Shown here in pieces: positions 8,622 to 15,006 of a stretch of DNA of 36,195 nucleotides (position 1 is the first letter of the stretch; the number at the start of each line of letters is the position of its first letter). The notes under the pieces were generated by a model. That model was not told the DNA's origin and did not search any database. It saw only the letters and a program-made list of their open reading frames with translations. The DNA lies in NCBI GenBank assembly GCA_023457715.1, contig JAEWKR010000027.1, forward strand, positions 1 to 36,195. The letters are read 5' to 3'. The position numbers were made by a program, and so were the translations under genes. The DNA is from Verrucomicrobiota bacterium (GTDB lineage Bacteria > Verrucomicrobiota > Verrucomicrobiia > Opitutales > Opitutaceae).

Positions 8622-9131
8622 GGGGACGGAAGTGACGAAAGCGTTGAATGTGACCAGGACGCGCGGATTCGCAATCCCGGCCCACATGCGCCCAGCCGGG
8701 CATTTTGGCCGCCCTTCCAGAAACCCTGACGGAACGTTGCGGGCGGGGACTCAAGGAATGGCCCGAGGGGCCCACACCCCATGTTTTCTTCCGCCCGTCT
8801 GAGCCACTGTCGGCGGATGGTGTTTTCCAACCACGAAGGCGAACGGCGGAGGAGTGAGTCGATCGACGTCGACCTCTACTCGTCCGCCGTCCTGCGTCCG
8901 CTCACCGCGGCGTGCGTTTTTCGCGACTGCTCGCTGCGCGTCCAGGCCTCTCCTCCCGAGCGCCGCGCGTGCCGCACGCTGATGCGCCAGGCGGCAATCA
9001 AGTGGCGGCACGGTCTGGCGATGGGTGACGTGTAAGCGGGCGACGGGGCTCGGAACTGCAGGGCCACCTTTACGGCGGGGTCTCCGAACCCCGCCGGACC
9101 GCACGTGAGGCGATCAGATTGACCTCGCGAC
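8622..9131. other. Spacer without a supported gene
   Basis: Open frames exist on both strands (for example 8781-9035 plus and 8876-9067 minus), but none has a recognisable domain, convincing ribosome-binding site or coding-like composition. The only clear structure is the hairpin at 9073-9096. Confidence 0.6.
9073..9096. terminator. Perfect 9-bp GC hairpin
   Basis: CGGCGGGGT (9073-9081) pairs exactly with ACCCCGCCG (9088-9096) around a 6-nt loop. It lies just beyond the stop of the VPDSG-CTERM gene on that gene's transcript. No T-tract follows, so it is either a weak terminator or one copy of a dispersed GC hairpin repeat. Confidence 0.45.
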
Positions 9132-9752
9132 TCAGCGGACGCGGCGGCGCAAGGCAGCCAGGCTCAGCACTGAAAGTCCCATCAGGAGGCCCGTGGCGCC
9201 CGAATCCGGCACATTTTGGGTCGGCCCGGACTGCGGGGCGGTCTTTGCGGCGCTATCGAAGCTCACTTCGTCGACAAACAACCACTGATGCCCGGGCTTC
9301 TGGTTCAGGCTGACGCTCAACTGTGTACCCGTCCAACCGGCGTGATGGTCCAAGCTGATCACAGCGCGATCGAGGTTCGCATACTGCGCCCAGTCGACGG
9401 TGAAGACGGTGCTGTTGATGGTCACGGATTCCGGCAGATACACCGCGGCCGCCGTCCAGTGCGCCATGTCCAACGTCACGTTCCTGATCGTCACCACGCT
9501 GCTGAAATCGAAGGTCATTTTCGCCGAATGACCTTCGAAGCCGACCCACTGGCTGGCGTCCGGCGTGGCGAGCGATCCGCCAGGAATCAAACCGTTGAGC
9601 AGCCCGTTGGTCAGCTCGCCACCGGAATCGGGATAAGCCCAACCGGCCGGGCCAAAACCGGCTTCATAATTGTAGGCGACGGGAACGACCGGCACGGCGA
9701 GGGCCGTGGCCGCACTGAGACAGAGCAACGTAAGTTTGGTTGGTATGCGCAT
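9132..9752 (-). CDS. VPDSG-CTERM sorted surface protein
   Basis: A 206-residue exported protein with a signal peptide (MRIPTKLTLLCLSAATALA). Its beta-rich body includes FDFSSVVTIRNVTLDM and WLFVDEVSFDSA. The C-terminal tail has VPDSG at about 181-185, a hydrophobic segment (GLLMGLSVLSLAAL) and a terminal RRRVR cluster. This is the VPDSG variant of PEP-CTERM sorting seen in Verrucomicrobiota, in which an exosortase is expected to process the tail. No exosortase gene is in the window. The body resembles an extracellular matrix or binding module of unknown ligand. I chose ATG 9752 because it opens a proper signal peptide; the frame extends eleven codons upstream. A short dyad lies about 80 bp upstream. 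Confidence 0.85.
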   Translation of the reverse strand: MRIPTKLTLLCLSAATALAVPVVPVAYNYEAGFGPAGWAYPDSGGELTNGLLNGLIPGGSLATPDASQWVGFEGHSAKMTFDFSSVVTIRNVTLDMAHWTAAAVYLPESVTINSTVFTVDWAQYANLDRAVISLDHHAGWTGTQLSVSLNQKPGHQWLFVDEVSFDSAAKTAPQSGPTQNVPDSGATGLLMGLSVLSLAALRRRVR

Positions 9753-9832
9753 AGGTATCTCGTATTGAGCAGTGCTCGTACCCAAACGGATGATACTTTG
9801 TAAGCACCGTAATACTAACGATCTCCATTACC

Positions 9833-9848
9833 TACGCAAAGGTGCGTA
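9833..9848. promoter_or_regulatory. Dyad operator candidate upstream of the VPDSG-CTERM gene
   Basis: TACGCA-AAGG-TGCGTA is a perfect 6-bp dyad, about 80 bp before the start codon. On the minus strand it overlaps a possible -35 (TTGCGT), which is 16 bp from a possible -10 (TAGTAT). A regulator bound here would therefore touch the promoter. The regulator is unknown. Confidence 0.35.
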
Positions 9849-9909
9849 CTCCGGTGGAGTGTAAGAACCTCCGACAGGCGGCGCCGGGCCCCGGCTGCGC
9901 CCCACCCCA

Positions 9910-9938
9910 AAAAGTGTCACCCACTAGGTGACACTTTT
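9910..9938 (-). terminator. Intrinsic terminator of the aldo/keto-reductase-like gene
   Basis: A perfect 12-bp stem (AAAAGTGTCACC, 9910-9921, with GGTGACACTTTT, 9927-9938) encloses a 5-nt loop. Read on the minus strand, the stem ends in TTTTT, about 40 bp after the stop codon at 9978. The plus-strand reading also ends in TTTT, so it could work in both directions. Confidence 0.8.
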
Positions 9939-9977
9939 GCTGGCGGCGGGGAGGATGGAAGTCGCGGGCGGGTTCAA

Positions 9978-10997
9978 TCAGACGACCTCGAGTTCGCCTG
10001 CAGTCGGGTGCGCGCCGGCGGGCTCCGGCGCGGCGTGGGCGGCGGCCGCAGTTGCCAGCATGTCGGCTTCCTCCGCGGTCAGCTGGAAGCTCGTGGCCCG
10101 GGCCAGCTCGCGCAGTTCCGCCGGATTTGCCGGGGAGATCACAGCCGAGGAGACCTGCGGATGGTGCAGCACCCAGGCCAGCGCGATCTGGGAGGGCGTC
10201 GCGAGCCGCTTGTCCGCGATTTCCGCCAGCACGGACAGCACACGGTCCAGCACGGACCCGCTGGCGCGCCCGCCCGTCCAGTCGCGGTCGAGATGAGTGC
10301 GCTTGCGGACCGCCGCGGTGCTCCGCGCGAGGAAACCGTCGGCGAGCGGAGAGGCGGCGATGAAGCCGAGTCGATGCTCACCGGCGAGGGTCAGCGCGTA
10401 AGCTTCGGGCCCATTGGCGTTGAGGAGCGAGAATTCCGTCTTCATGCCGTCGAAGCCCACCCCGTGACCCATGCGGGAGCGGTACAACGAGTCCACCGCC
10501 TGCCACGGCGGAAAACCGTCGGCCACCGCATACCGCACCCAGCCGGCGCGCACCAGTCCGTCGATCGCCTCGAGGATCTCGTCCGTCGGCGCCGTCAGAT
10601 CATTGCGGTCACAGACCAGGAAATCGACGTGGGGCGACCGCAGTCGCCGCAGTGAACGCTCACACGCTTCACGGATGAGCTGTGCCGTCGCCAGCCCGCT
10701 CCCGCCTTCATCCACCCCGGCCAGGTTCAGCCGCGCCGCGATCACGACGGTGTCCCGCGCGACGCCACGCGAGGTGCGCCAGTCCGCCACGATGTCCTCG
10801 GAGGCACTGGGGACGCGGGAAGCCGAACCCGCGCCTGCCGGGTCACCGAGCGTATGGAGGAACGTGCCTCCGCAGGTGTAATAAGCGTCCAGCAAGGCGA
10901 ACGACTCGGTCTGATCGGTGAACCAGCCGAAGCGGGCGGTGTTGAGGGACACCTCGGAAACGGGAAGAGGAATGCGGCCAAATTTGCGATGCTTCAT
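9978..10997 (-). CDS. Aldo/keto reductase-like protein with degenerate catalytic tetrad
   Basis: The 339-residue protein follows the AKR TIM barrel: MKHRKFGRIPLPVSEVSLN at the N-terminus, a helix ending RSLRRLRSPHVDFL, the segment PSQIALAWVLHHPQV and a cofactor-side SSAVISPANPAEL. The catalytic tetrad looks lost. The usual DTAxxY is replaced by HTLGDP (about 48-53), the Lys of VIATK by Arg (VIAAR, about 89), and the His of DLxxxH by Asp (DFLVCD, about 130). It may bind a nucleotide without reducing carbonyls, or the alignment may be shifted by the family's loops. I chose ATG 10997; an in-frame ATG at 11030 also exists. It ends in a strong terminator at 9910-9938. Confidence 0.8.
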   Translation of the reverse strand: MKHRKFGRIPLPVSEVSLNTARFGWFTDQTESFALLDAYYTCGGTFLHTLGDPAGAGSASRVPSASEDIVADWRTSRGVARDTVVIAARLNLAGVDEGGSGLATAQLIREACERSLRRLRSPHVDFLVCDRNDLTAPTDEILEAIDGLVRAGWVRYAVADGFPPWQAVDSLYRSRMGHGVGFDGMKTEFSLLNANGPEAYALTLAGEHRLGFIAASPLADGFLARSTAAVRKRTHLDRDWTGGRASGSVLDRVLSVLAEIADKRLATPSQIALAWVLHHPQVSSAVISPANPAELRELARATSFQLTAEEADMLATAAAAHAAPEPAGAHPTAGELEVV

Positions 10998-11436
10998 GAT
11001 ACGAAGGATTTTTGGGGGGGTGGGCGGCATGGCGGACAGCCAGGCCGGAACGACGGCGGCGGAATCGCCACCAAGGGTTGATCAGAACGAGTCGGGCGCT
11101 CACCGCAGCATGACGGCGAGCCCCGGCACGGAATCCAGGTCCGGCACCGCGGCGGCAGGCGCAGCCGGCGACGGGTGGGAGGGGAACGGAAATCGCCGGG
11201 CCCGACCCCGTCGACGCTTGGTAGCGTACACGGGATCGCGGCGCCGGGCTCACTCCGGGCAGACCCGCAGCGCGACGCCCGCGGCCCGCGGAAGGCGGCG
11301 GAGGGAAGTCGGCGTTGACGCGGGGTGAATCATGGCGGCGCCACGAGTGTGGCGGAATGCGGTGATGTCAAGCGCCGCGGGCCGATCGCCCGCACCACGC
11401 GCCGGCGGCCGCGAGCCACGTCTGCCCGGCGGCGAT
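10998..11436. other. Spacer without a supported gene
   Basis: About 440 bp upstream of the aldo/keto-reductase-like gene. Frames open on both strands but give low-complexity Arg/Ala/Pro translations with no recognisable motif or ribosome-binding site. I see no clear repeat or RNA gene. Confidence 0.5.
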
Positions 11437-11745
11437 TTAGCCGGCCATGGCCAGCGCGGCGATGAGGGCCGCGAACAGGAGCAACGCAATTGCCCGGACC
11501 GAGAGGAACGGCGGCTCCGAACGCTCGCCACGCAGCGCTTCGTCCGCTTCCGTGTCACGCCAGCGCGGCCATGGGAATCGCGGGAACCAGGGCTGTCCAT
11601 CATCGCTCAACGAGGGGTAGCGTCGGCGCGGCTCAGACGGAGGCGGCCGCGGAAGAGGGTTGCTCGGACGTTCGATCGGACCGACGCCGAGGATGGCGCC
11701 ATCGATGGGCTGCACGTGAGGGTTGGGTTCGAGGAAGGTTTTCAT
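11437..11745 (-). CDS. Small Pro-rich protein with C-terminal membrane anchor
   Basis: A 102-residue protein starts MKTFLEPNPHVQPIDGAILG. It has a proline- and arginine-rich middle (PRFPWPRWRDTEADE) and ends in one hydrophobic helix (FLSVRAIALLLFAALIAALA) directly before the stop, consistent with a tail anchor. No family is recognised. It is divergent from the LysR gene. A TATACT hexamer (11757-11752) ends six bases before the ATG, so the transcript is probably leaderless. A LysR-type T-N11-A box is centred 65 bp upstream of the ATG. The same arrangement precedes the gene at 12867, which also starts MKT. This shared promoter layout is the main reason to accept the gene. Confidence 0.6.
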   Translation of the reverse strand: MKTFLEPNPHVQPIDGAILGVGPIERPSNPLPRPPPSEPRRRYPSLSDDGQPWFPRFPWPRWRDTEADEALRGERSEPPFLSVRAIALLLFAALIAALAMAG

Positions 11746-11802
11746 GGCCGGAGTATAGACCGCGTGGCCGCGTGCGCCTACTGCACAGGCCGGCCCGCTC
11801 CC

Positions 11803-11817
11803 ATGCGCTCCTCGCAT
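11803..11817. promoter_or_regulatory. LysR-type T-N11-A operator, copy 1
   Basis: ATGCGCTCCTCGCAT is a dyad (ATGCG/CGCAT) with the T-N11-A spacing of LysR-family sites. It lies between the divergent 102-aa gene and the LysR gene, centred 65 bp from the former's ATG and about 80 bp before the latter's start. It could serve both autoregulation and target control. A near-identical copy is at 12795-12809. Confidence 0.65.
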
Positions 11818-11890
11818 GCCCAGCGCCCCCGGACGGCCCGGCGGGAGCATGCCGCTTGCACCGCGGGGGGGACCGGCCAAAGTCCCTCCC

Positions 11891-12775
11891 GTGAACCTGG
11901 ATGTGCTGCGCTCGTTCTTCGCGATCTCCGAACTCGGAAGCTTGAGCAAGGCCGCCCGCCAGCTGCATGTCTCGCAATCAACACTCACGCGGCAAGTGCA
12001 GTCCCTGGAGGCCGAGGTGGGCGGAGCGGTGTTCGATCGCGGCCCGCAGGGTGTCGCGCTCACCGCCGCCGGGCACGTGCTGCTCGACGGCATGCGTCCG
12101 ATCGTCCGGGACGCCGATGGGGTGCTCGCCGAAGCGCGCAAGCTGGCGCGCGGACAGAGCAGCTCGGTCCGCATTGGCTACCTCCTGTGGGCCGCTCCGG
12201 AATACCTCAATCCCGCGGTGGCCGCGCTGCGCCGGGCGCACCCAAAAACCAAGGTGCATCTCGTGGACCTGCCCCCCGGAGAGCAGATCGAGGCGCTCCG
12301 TCGGGGCGACCTGGACGTGTTGCTGGTGGGCAACCTCAATGCGGCGATTGCCCGGGAGTTCTTCGTCCGCCGCGTCGCCACGTTCCCCGTGGTCGTGGCC
12401 CTGCCGGAGTCACACCCCCTGGCCGCACGAAAGGAGATCGCCCTGCGCGACCTGCGCGGGCAGATGTTCGTGGGCGGCAGCGCGGAACGGATCCCGGGTT
12501 TCACTCCGTGGCTGCTCCAGCTTTGTCGCCGCGCAGGCTTCCGTCCCAAGATCACGGAACTCGCGCGGGGCATGACTCACACCCTCTCACTGGTCGTTTC
12601 CGAGGATGCCGTCACGATCCTTCCGGCGCTTATTCAGCAGCACAAGACCCCCGGCGTGACGTTCCGCCCGCTTCGCGGGGTCAAAGCGACGTGGGATCTC
12701 CAGGTAGCGTGGCATCGCGGTCGGATCACCGAAGCCGTGCGGGAACTCGTGCGCGCACTGACGGGCACCGGCTGA
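11891..12775 (+). CDS. LysR-family transcriptional regulator
   Basis: From the GTG at 11891 the protein is 294 residues. The N-terminal winged helix-turn-helix reads VNLDVLRSFFAISELGSLSK, then AARQLHVSQSTLTRQVQSLE, then FDRGPQGVALTAAG. The C-terminal periplasmic-binding-like effector domain begins at about 90 (SSVRIGYLLWAAPEYLNP, LRRGDLDVLLVG). I prefer GTG 11891 because it begins with the usual short N-terminus; an in-frame ATG at 11816 would add 25 unusual residues. Two matching T-N11-A boxes flank the gene, one upstream (11803-11817) and one just after its stop (12795-12809). It therefore probably controls itself and the two small genes on either side. The effector ligand is unknown. Confidence 0.93.
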   Translation: MNLDVLRSFFAISELGSLSKAARQLHVSQSTLTRQVQSLEAEVGGAVFDRGPQGVALTAAGHVLLDGMRPIVRDADGVLAEARKLARGQSSSVRIGYLLWAAPEYLNPAVAALRRAHPKTKVHLVDLPPGEQIEALRRGDLDVLLVGNLNAAIAREFFVRRVATFPVVVALPESHPLAARKEIALRDLRGQMFVGGSAERIPGFTPWLLQLCRRAGFRPKITELARGMTHTLSLVVSEDAVTILPALIQQHKTPGVTFRPLRGVKATWDLQVAWHRGRITEAVRELVRALTGTG

Positions 12776-12794
12776 GTCTGCGACCGGCTCTCCC

Positions 12795-12809
12795 ATGCGC
12801 TTCCTGCAT
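12795..12809. promoter_or_regulatory. LysR-type T-N11-A operator, copy 2
   Basis: ATGCGCTTCCTGCAT keeps the outer dyad (ATGC/GCAT) and T-N11-A spacing of copy 1. It lies 20 bp after the LysR stop and is centred 65 bp before the ATG at 12867, the same distance as copy 1 from its target. Between box and ATG both promoters have exactly 57 bp and share GCAGT (12828-12832) and GG-x-CTA (12851-12856). Confidence 0.6.
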
Positions 12810-12866
12810 GGAGGAGGTTCACCCGGCGCAGTGGCACGAGGGCGGGGTTTGGGCTACGGTGGAGGC

Positions 12867-13076
12867 ATGAAGACGAATCTTTTCCACTCCTCCCATCGCC
12901 CTCACTCACCGCCGACTCATGGTGCGCATTCCGTGATGTCCCGGGCCGGAGCGACGCATCCCCGCGCTTCCGAGATCCTGGGGGTCAAGCCCCTCGCCCT
13001 CGAACGTTGGGAGAACGAAGGCGGGCGCCTGTGCCCGCGCGAAATCGCAACCGTCGCCTCCGCGCGCGAGCGTTAG
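12867..13076 (+). CDS. Small hypothetical protein, probable LysR target
   Basis: A 69-residue protein starts MKTNLFHSSHRPHSPPTHGA. It is His/Pro-rich at the N-terminus, then ASEILGVKPLALERWENEGG and a charged C-terminus. No signal peptide, membrane helix or known family is visible. TACGGT ends six bases before the ATG, as TATACT does for the gene at 11745, suggesting a leaderless message. GGAGG also lies one base before the ATG, too close for normal ribosome binding. The case for a real gene is the shared operator and promoter geometry. Homologues would settle it. Confidence 0.5.
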   Translation: MKTNLFHSSHRPHSPPTHGAHSVMSRAGATHPRASEILGVKPLALERWENEGGRLCPREIATVASARER

Positions 13077-13104
13077 TCGTGGCAGACCCGTAAGAACGGC
13101 CCGG

Positions 13105-15006
13105 TCATTCCGAAGCCGGGGCGTTGCCTCCGGAACCCGGGATGCCGGCCCTCCCCAGGATGACCCGCCCCGCCGGCACGCGGGTGCGTTCCGTCACCGT
13201 GCCATCCACCCAGGTCACGCGAATCCGCTCGGCCTGAGCTCCGGCGCCGAGGCCAAACAGCACCGGCGCTTCGTGCTGGCTGAGGTAGGACACGTCCGCC
13301 TGGTGCCAACGCGTCTGCACCGCCCCCCCGCTCCAAACCTCGATCTTTGCGCCAAAGCACCGCGCGGCCCCGCCCCTCAACTCCACCACCAGCGATCGGT
13401 GCGCGGTGTCGGTTTCGTTGCGGAGCAACAGCGGCAGCCCTTCCGCGGTCAGCAATGCGATGTCCATGCGGCCATCGCGGTCGTAATCCGCCAGCGCGAG
13501 CCCGCGCGCATTCAACGGGCGCCGGGTGACGTCGCCGGCGAGCGGGGCGGCATCGCGAAAGCCGGTGCCGTCGTTCATGAACAGAAAGGGTCGTTCCGCC
13601 CGCAGCAGTGCGGGATTGCCCGGCTGCTCCAGCGTGCTGCCATTCGCCACCGCCACATCAACCCGCCCGTCGAGATCGAAATCCGCGAACCCGCAACCCC
13701 AGCCCACGGAATCCAGCGAGAGTTCCGCGAGCCCGAGCGGACGCGCCTTGTCCCGATATTCCAGGGTGCCCAAGGAATCCCGCCGGCTCTCGTAAAGGGC
13801 GATCCCCTGCGCGACCCAATGCGTGATGAAAAGATCCGGCAGCCCGTCCGCATTCCCGGTCAAGGCGCCTGTCTCTGCGAGCGACAGCCCCATCGAGCCG
13901 CGCGGATCCGCTGTTCCCGTGACCGCCGAGATATCCAGGAAGCCGCCTGCAGGCCCGCCTGCGGCAGGATTTGAGATTTGAGATTTGAGATTTGAGATGG
14001 CGGATTTTTCGAGGGCTGGTCCGTGCACAGGCGGGACGCCTACGCTACGGGAAGCGCCGTCCTCCTTCGTCGGTTCTCCGTCGCCTCGCATGTTCCGAAA
14101 CAACCGGTCCCGCGAGACGTCGTTGTTTACGTAGAGGTCGAGCCAGCCATTCCCATCGAGATCGCAGAAGCTCGCGGCGAGGCTCCGCCCGTCGCCATCC
14201 GCCACCCCCTCCGCCTCCGACACATCCTCAAACGTGCCGTCCCCGCGATTGCGAAACAGCCGGTTGGGTTGCGGAGCGTACGAGCTGGGATTGAGCGTGA
14301 CCGGCGCTTCATAGCCGCCGGCCGGCACCGGACCGGCGGCGGGCGGCTCGCGCCCATCGGAGTCGTAGGTGACGTAGTTGCAGAGATAGAAATCGATGTC
14401 CCCGTCCCGGTCGTAGTCACCCCAGGCTGTCCCGCTGCCCCAGAGCGGGTCAGCCACGCCCGCCGCCTTCGCCACGTCGACGAACGTGCCGTCGCCACGG
14501 TTGCGGTACAGGCGATTGGGCCCGCGATTGGTGACGTGGAGGTCGAGATGGCCGTCACCGTCGAAATCCACCCAGGTTGCGCCCATGCCCCAGTCATCCG
14601 GCCGGCTGGCGCCCGAGGCGGTCGTCACGTCGCGGAAGGTCCCGTCCCTCTGGTTGTGATACAGGCGGTTGCCGCCGCGGTGGCGCACGAGGTACAGGTC
14701 GGGCCAGCCGTCGGCGTCGAAGTCACCCCAGGCCAGCCCGGACCCGTTGTCCTCCGGCAACGCCCGCAGCCGCGGCGGTTCGGGCGCGAGACCGACCAGC
14801 CCGGCCGCCGCCGTGGCGTCGGCAAACCGCACCGGAGTCGAGGCCGCGCGACCGGCGTCGCGGAAGACCGTGGTCACGCCGGTGCGCGGATCGACGTTGT
14901 TCGGGTCGCGCCGGTGCTGCAGCCAGACGACGCCGACCACGGCCACCGCCGTGCCTGCGGCCATCACCGCGGACCAGACGAGAAGCCTGCGCTGGCGGGC
15001 AGTCAC
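13105..15006 (-). CDS. Membrane-anchored VCBS/FG-GAP protein with UnbV-ASPIC domain
   Basis: The 633-residue protein has an N-terminal anchor (LLVWSAVMAAGTAVAVVGVVW). A beta-propeller of VCBS/FG-GAP repeats follows, with calcium-type loops DFDADGWPD, DFDGDGHLD, DYDRDGDID, DLDGNGWLD, DFDLDGRVD and DYDRDGRMD. The C-terminal UnbV/ASPIC domain reads RSLVVELRGG, GAKIEVWSGG, SYLSQHEAPVLFGLG and IRVTWVDG. It should sit outside the cytoplasmic membrane, probably as a binding or scaffold partner. The GTG start overlaps the stop of the multiheme cytochrome gene (GTGA), indicating translational coupling. About 45-50 residues in one loop (around 13941-14090) derive from dispersed repeat sequence, including SAISNLKSQISNP. 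The frame is intact. Confidence 0.88.
   Translation of the reverse strand: MTARQRRLLVWSAVMAAGTAVAVVGVVWLQHRRDPNNVDPRTGVTTVFRDAGRAASTPVRFADATAAAGLVGLAPEPPRLRALPEDNGSGLAWGDFDADGWPDLYLVRHRGGNRLYHNQRDGTFRDVTTASGASRPDDWGMGATWVDFDGDGHLDLHVTNRGPNRLYRNRGDGTFVDVAKAAGVADPLWGSGTAWGDYDRDGDIDFYLCNYVTYDSDGREPPAAGPVPAGGYEAPVTLNPSSYAPQPNRLFRNRGDGTFEDVSEAEGVADGDGRSLAASFCDLDGNGWLDLYVNNDVSRDRLFRNMRGDGEPTKEDGASRSVGVPPVHGPALEKSAISNLKSQISNPAAGGPAGGFLDISAVTGTADPRGSMGLSLAETGALTGNADGLPDLFITHWVAQGIALYESRRDSLGTLEYRDKARPLGLAELSLDSVGWGCGFADFDLDGRVDVAVANGSTLEQPGNPALLRAERPFLFMNDGTGFRDAAPLAGDVTRRPLNARGLALADYDRDGRMDIALLTAEGLPLLLRNETDTAHRSLVVELRGGAARCFGAKIEVWSGGAVQTRWHQADVSYLSQHEAPVLFGLGAGAQAERIRVTWVDGTVTERTRVPAGRVILGRAGIPGSGGNAPASE
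13968..13998. repeat. GATTTGA heptamer array inside a coding sequence
   Basis: Four complete GATTTGA units plus GAT, followed by GGCGGA as at 22819. On the minus strand it is read as ISNLKSQISN within the UnbV protein. The same AT-rich word family recurs at 22789-23218, 25608-25640 and 35895-35926. Confidence 0.85.

Noticed and set aside
8781..9035. Small plus-strand gene between ferritin and the VPDSG-CTERM gene
   Set aside because: No domain, no ribosome-binding site and competing frames on the other strand.
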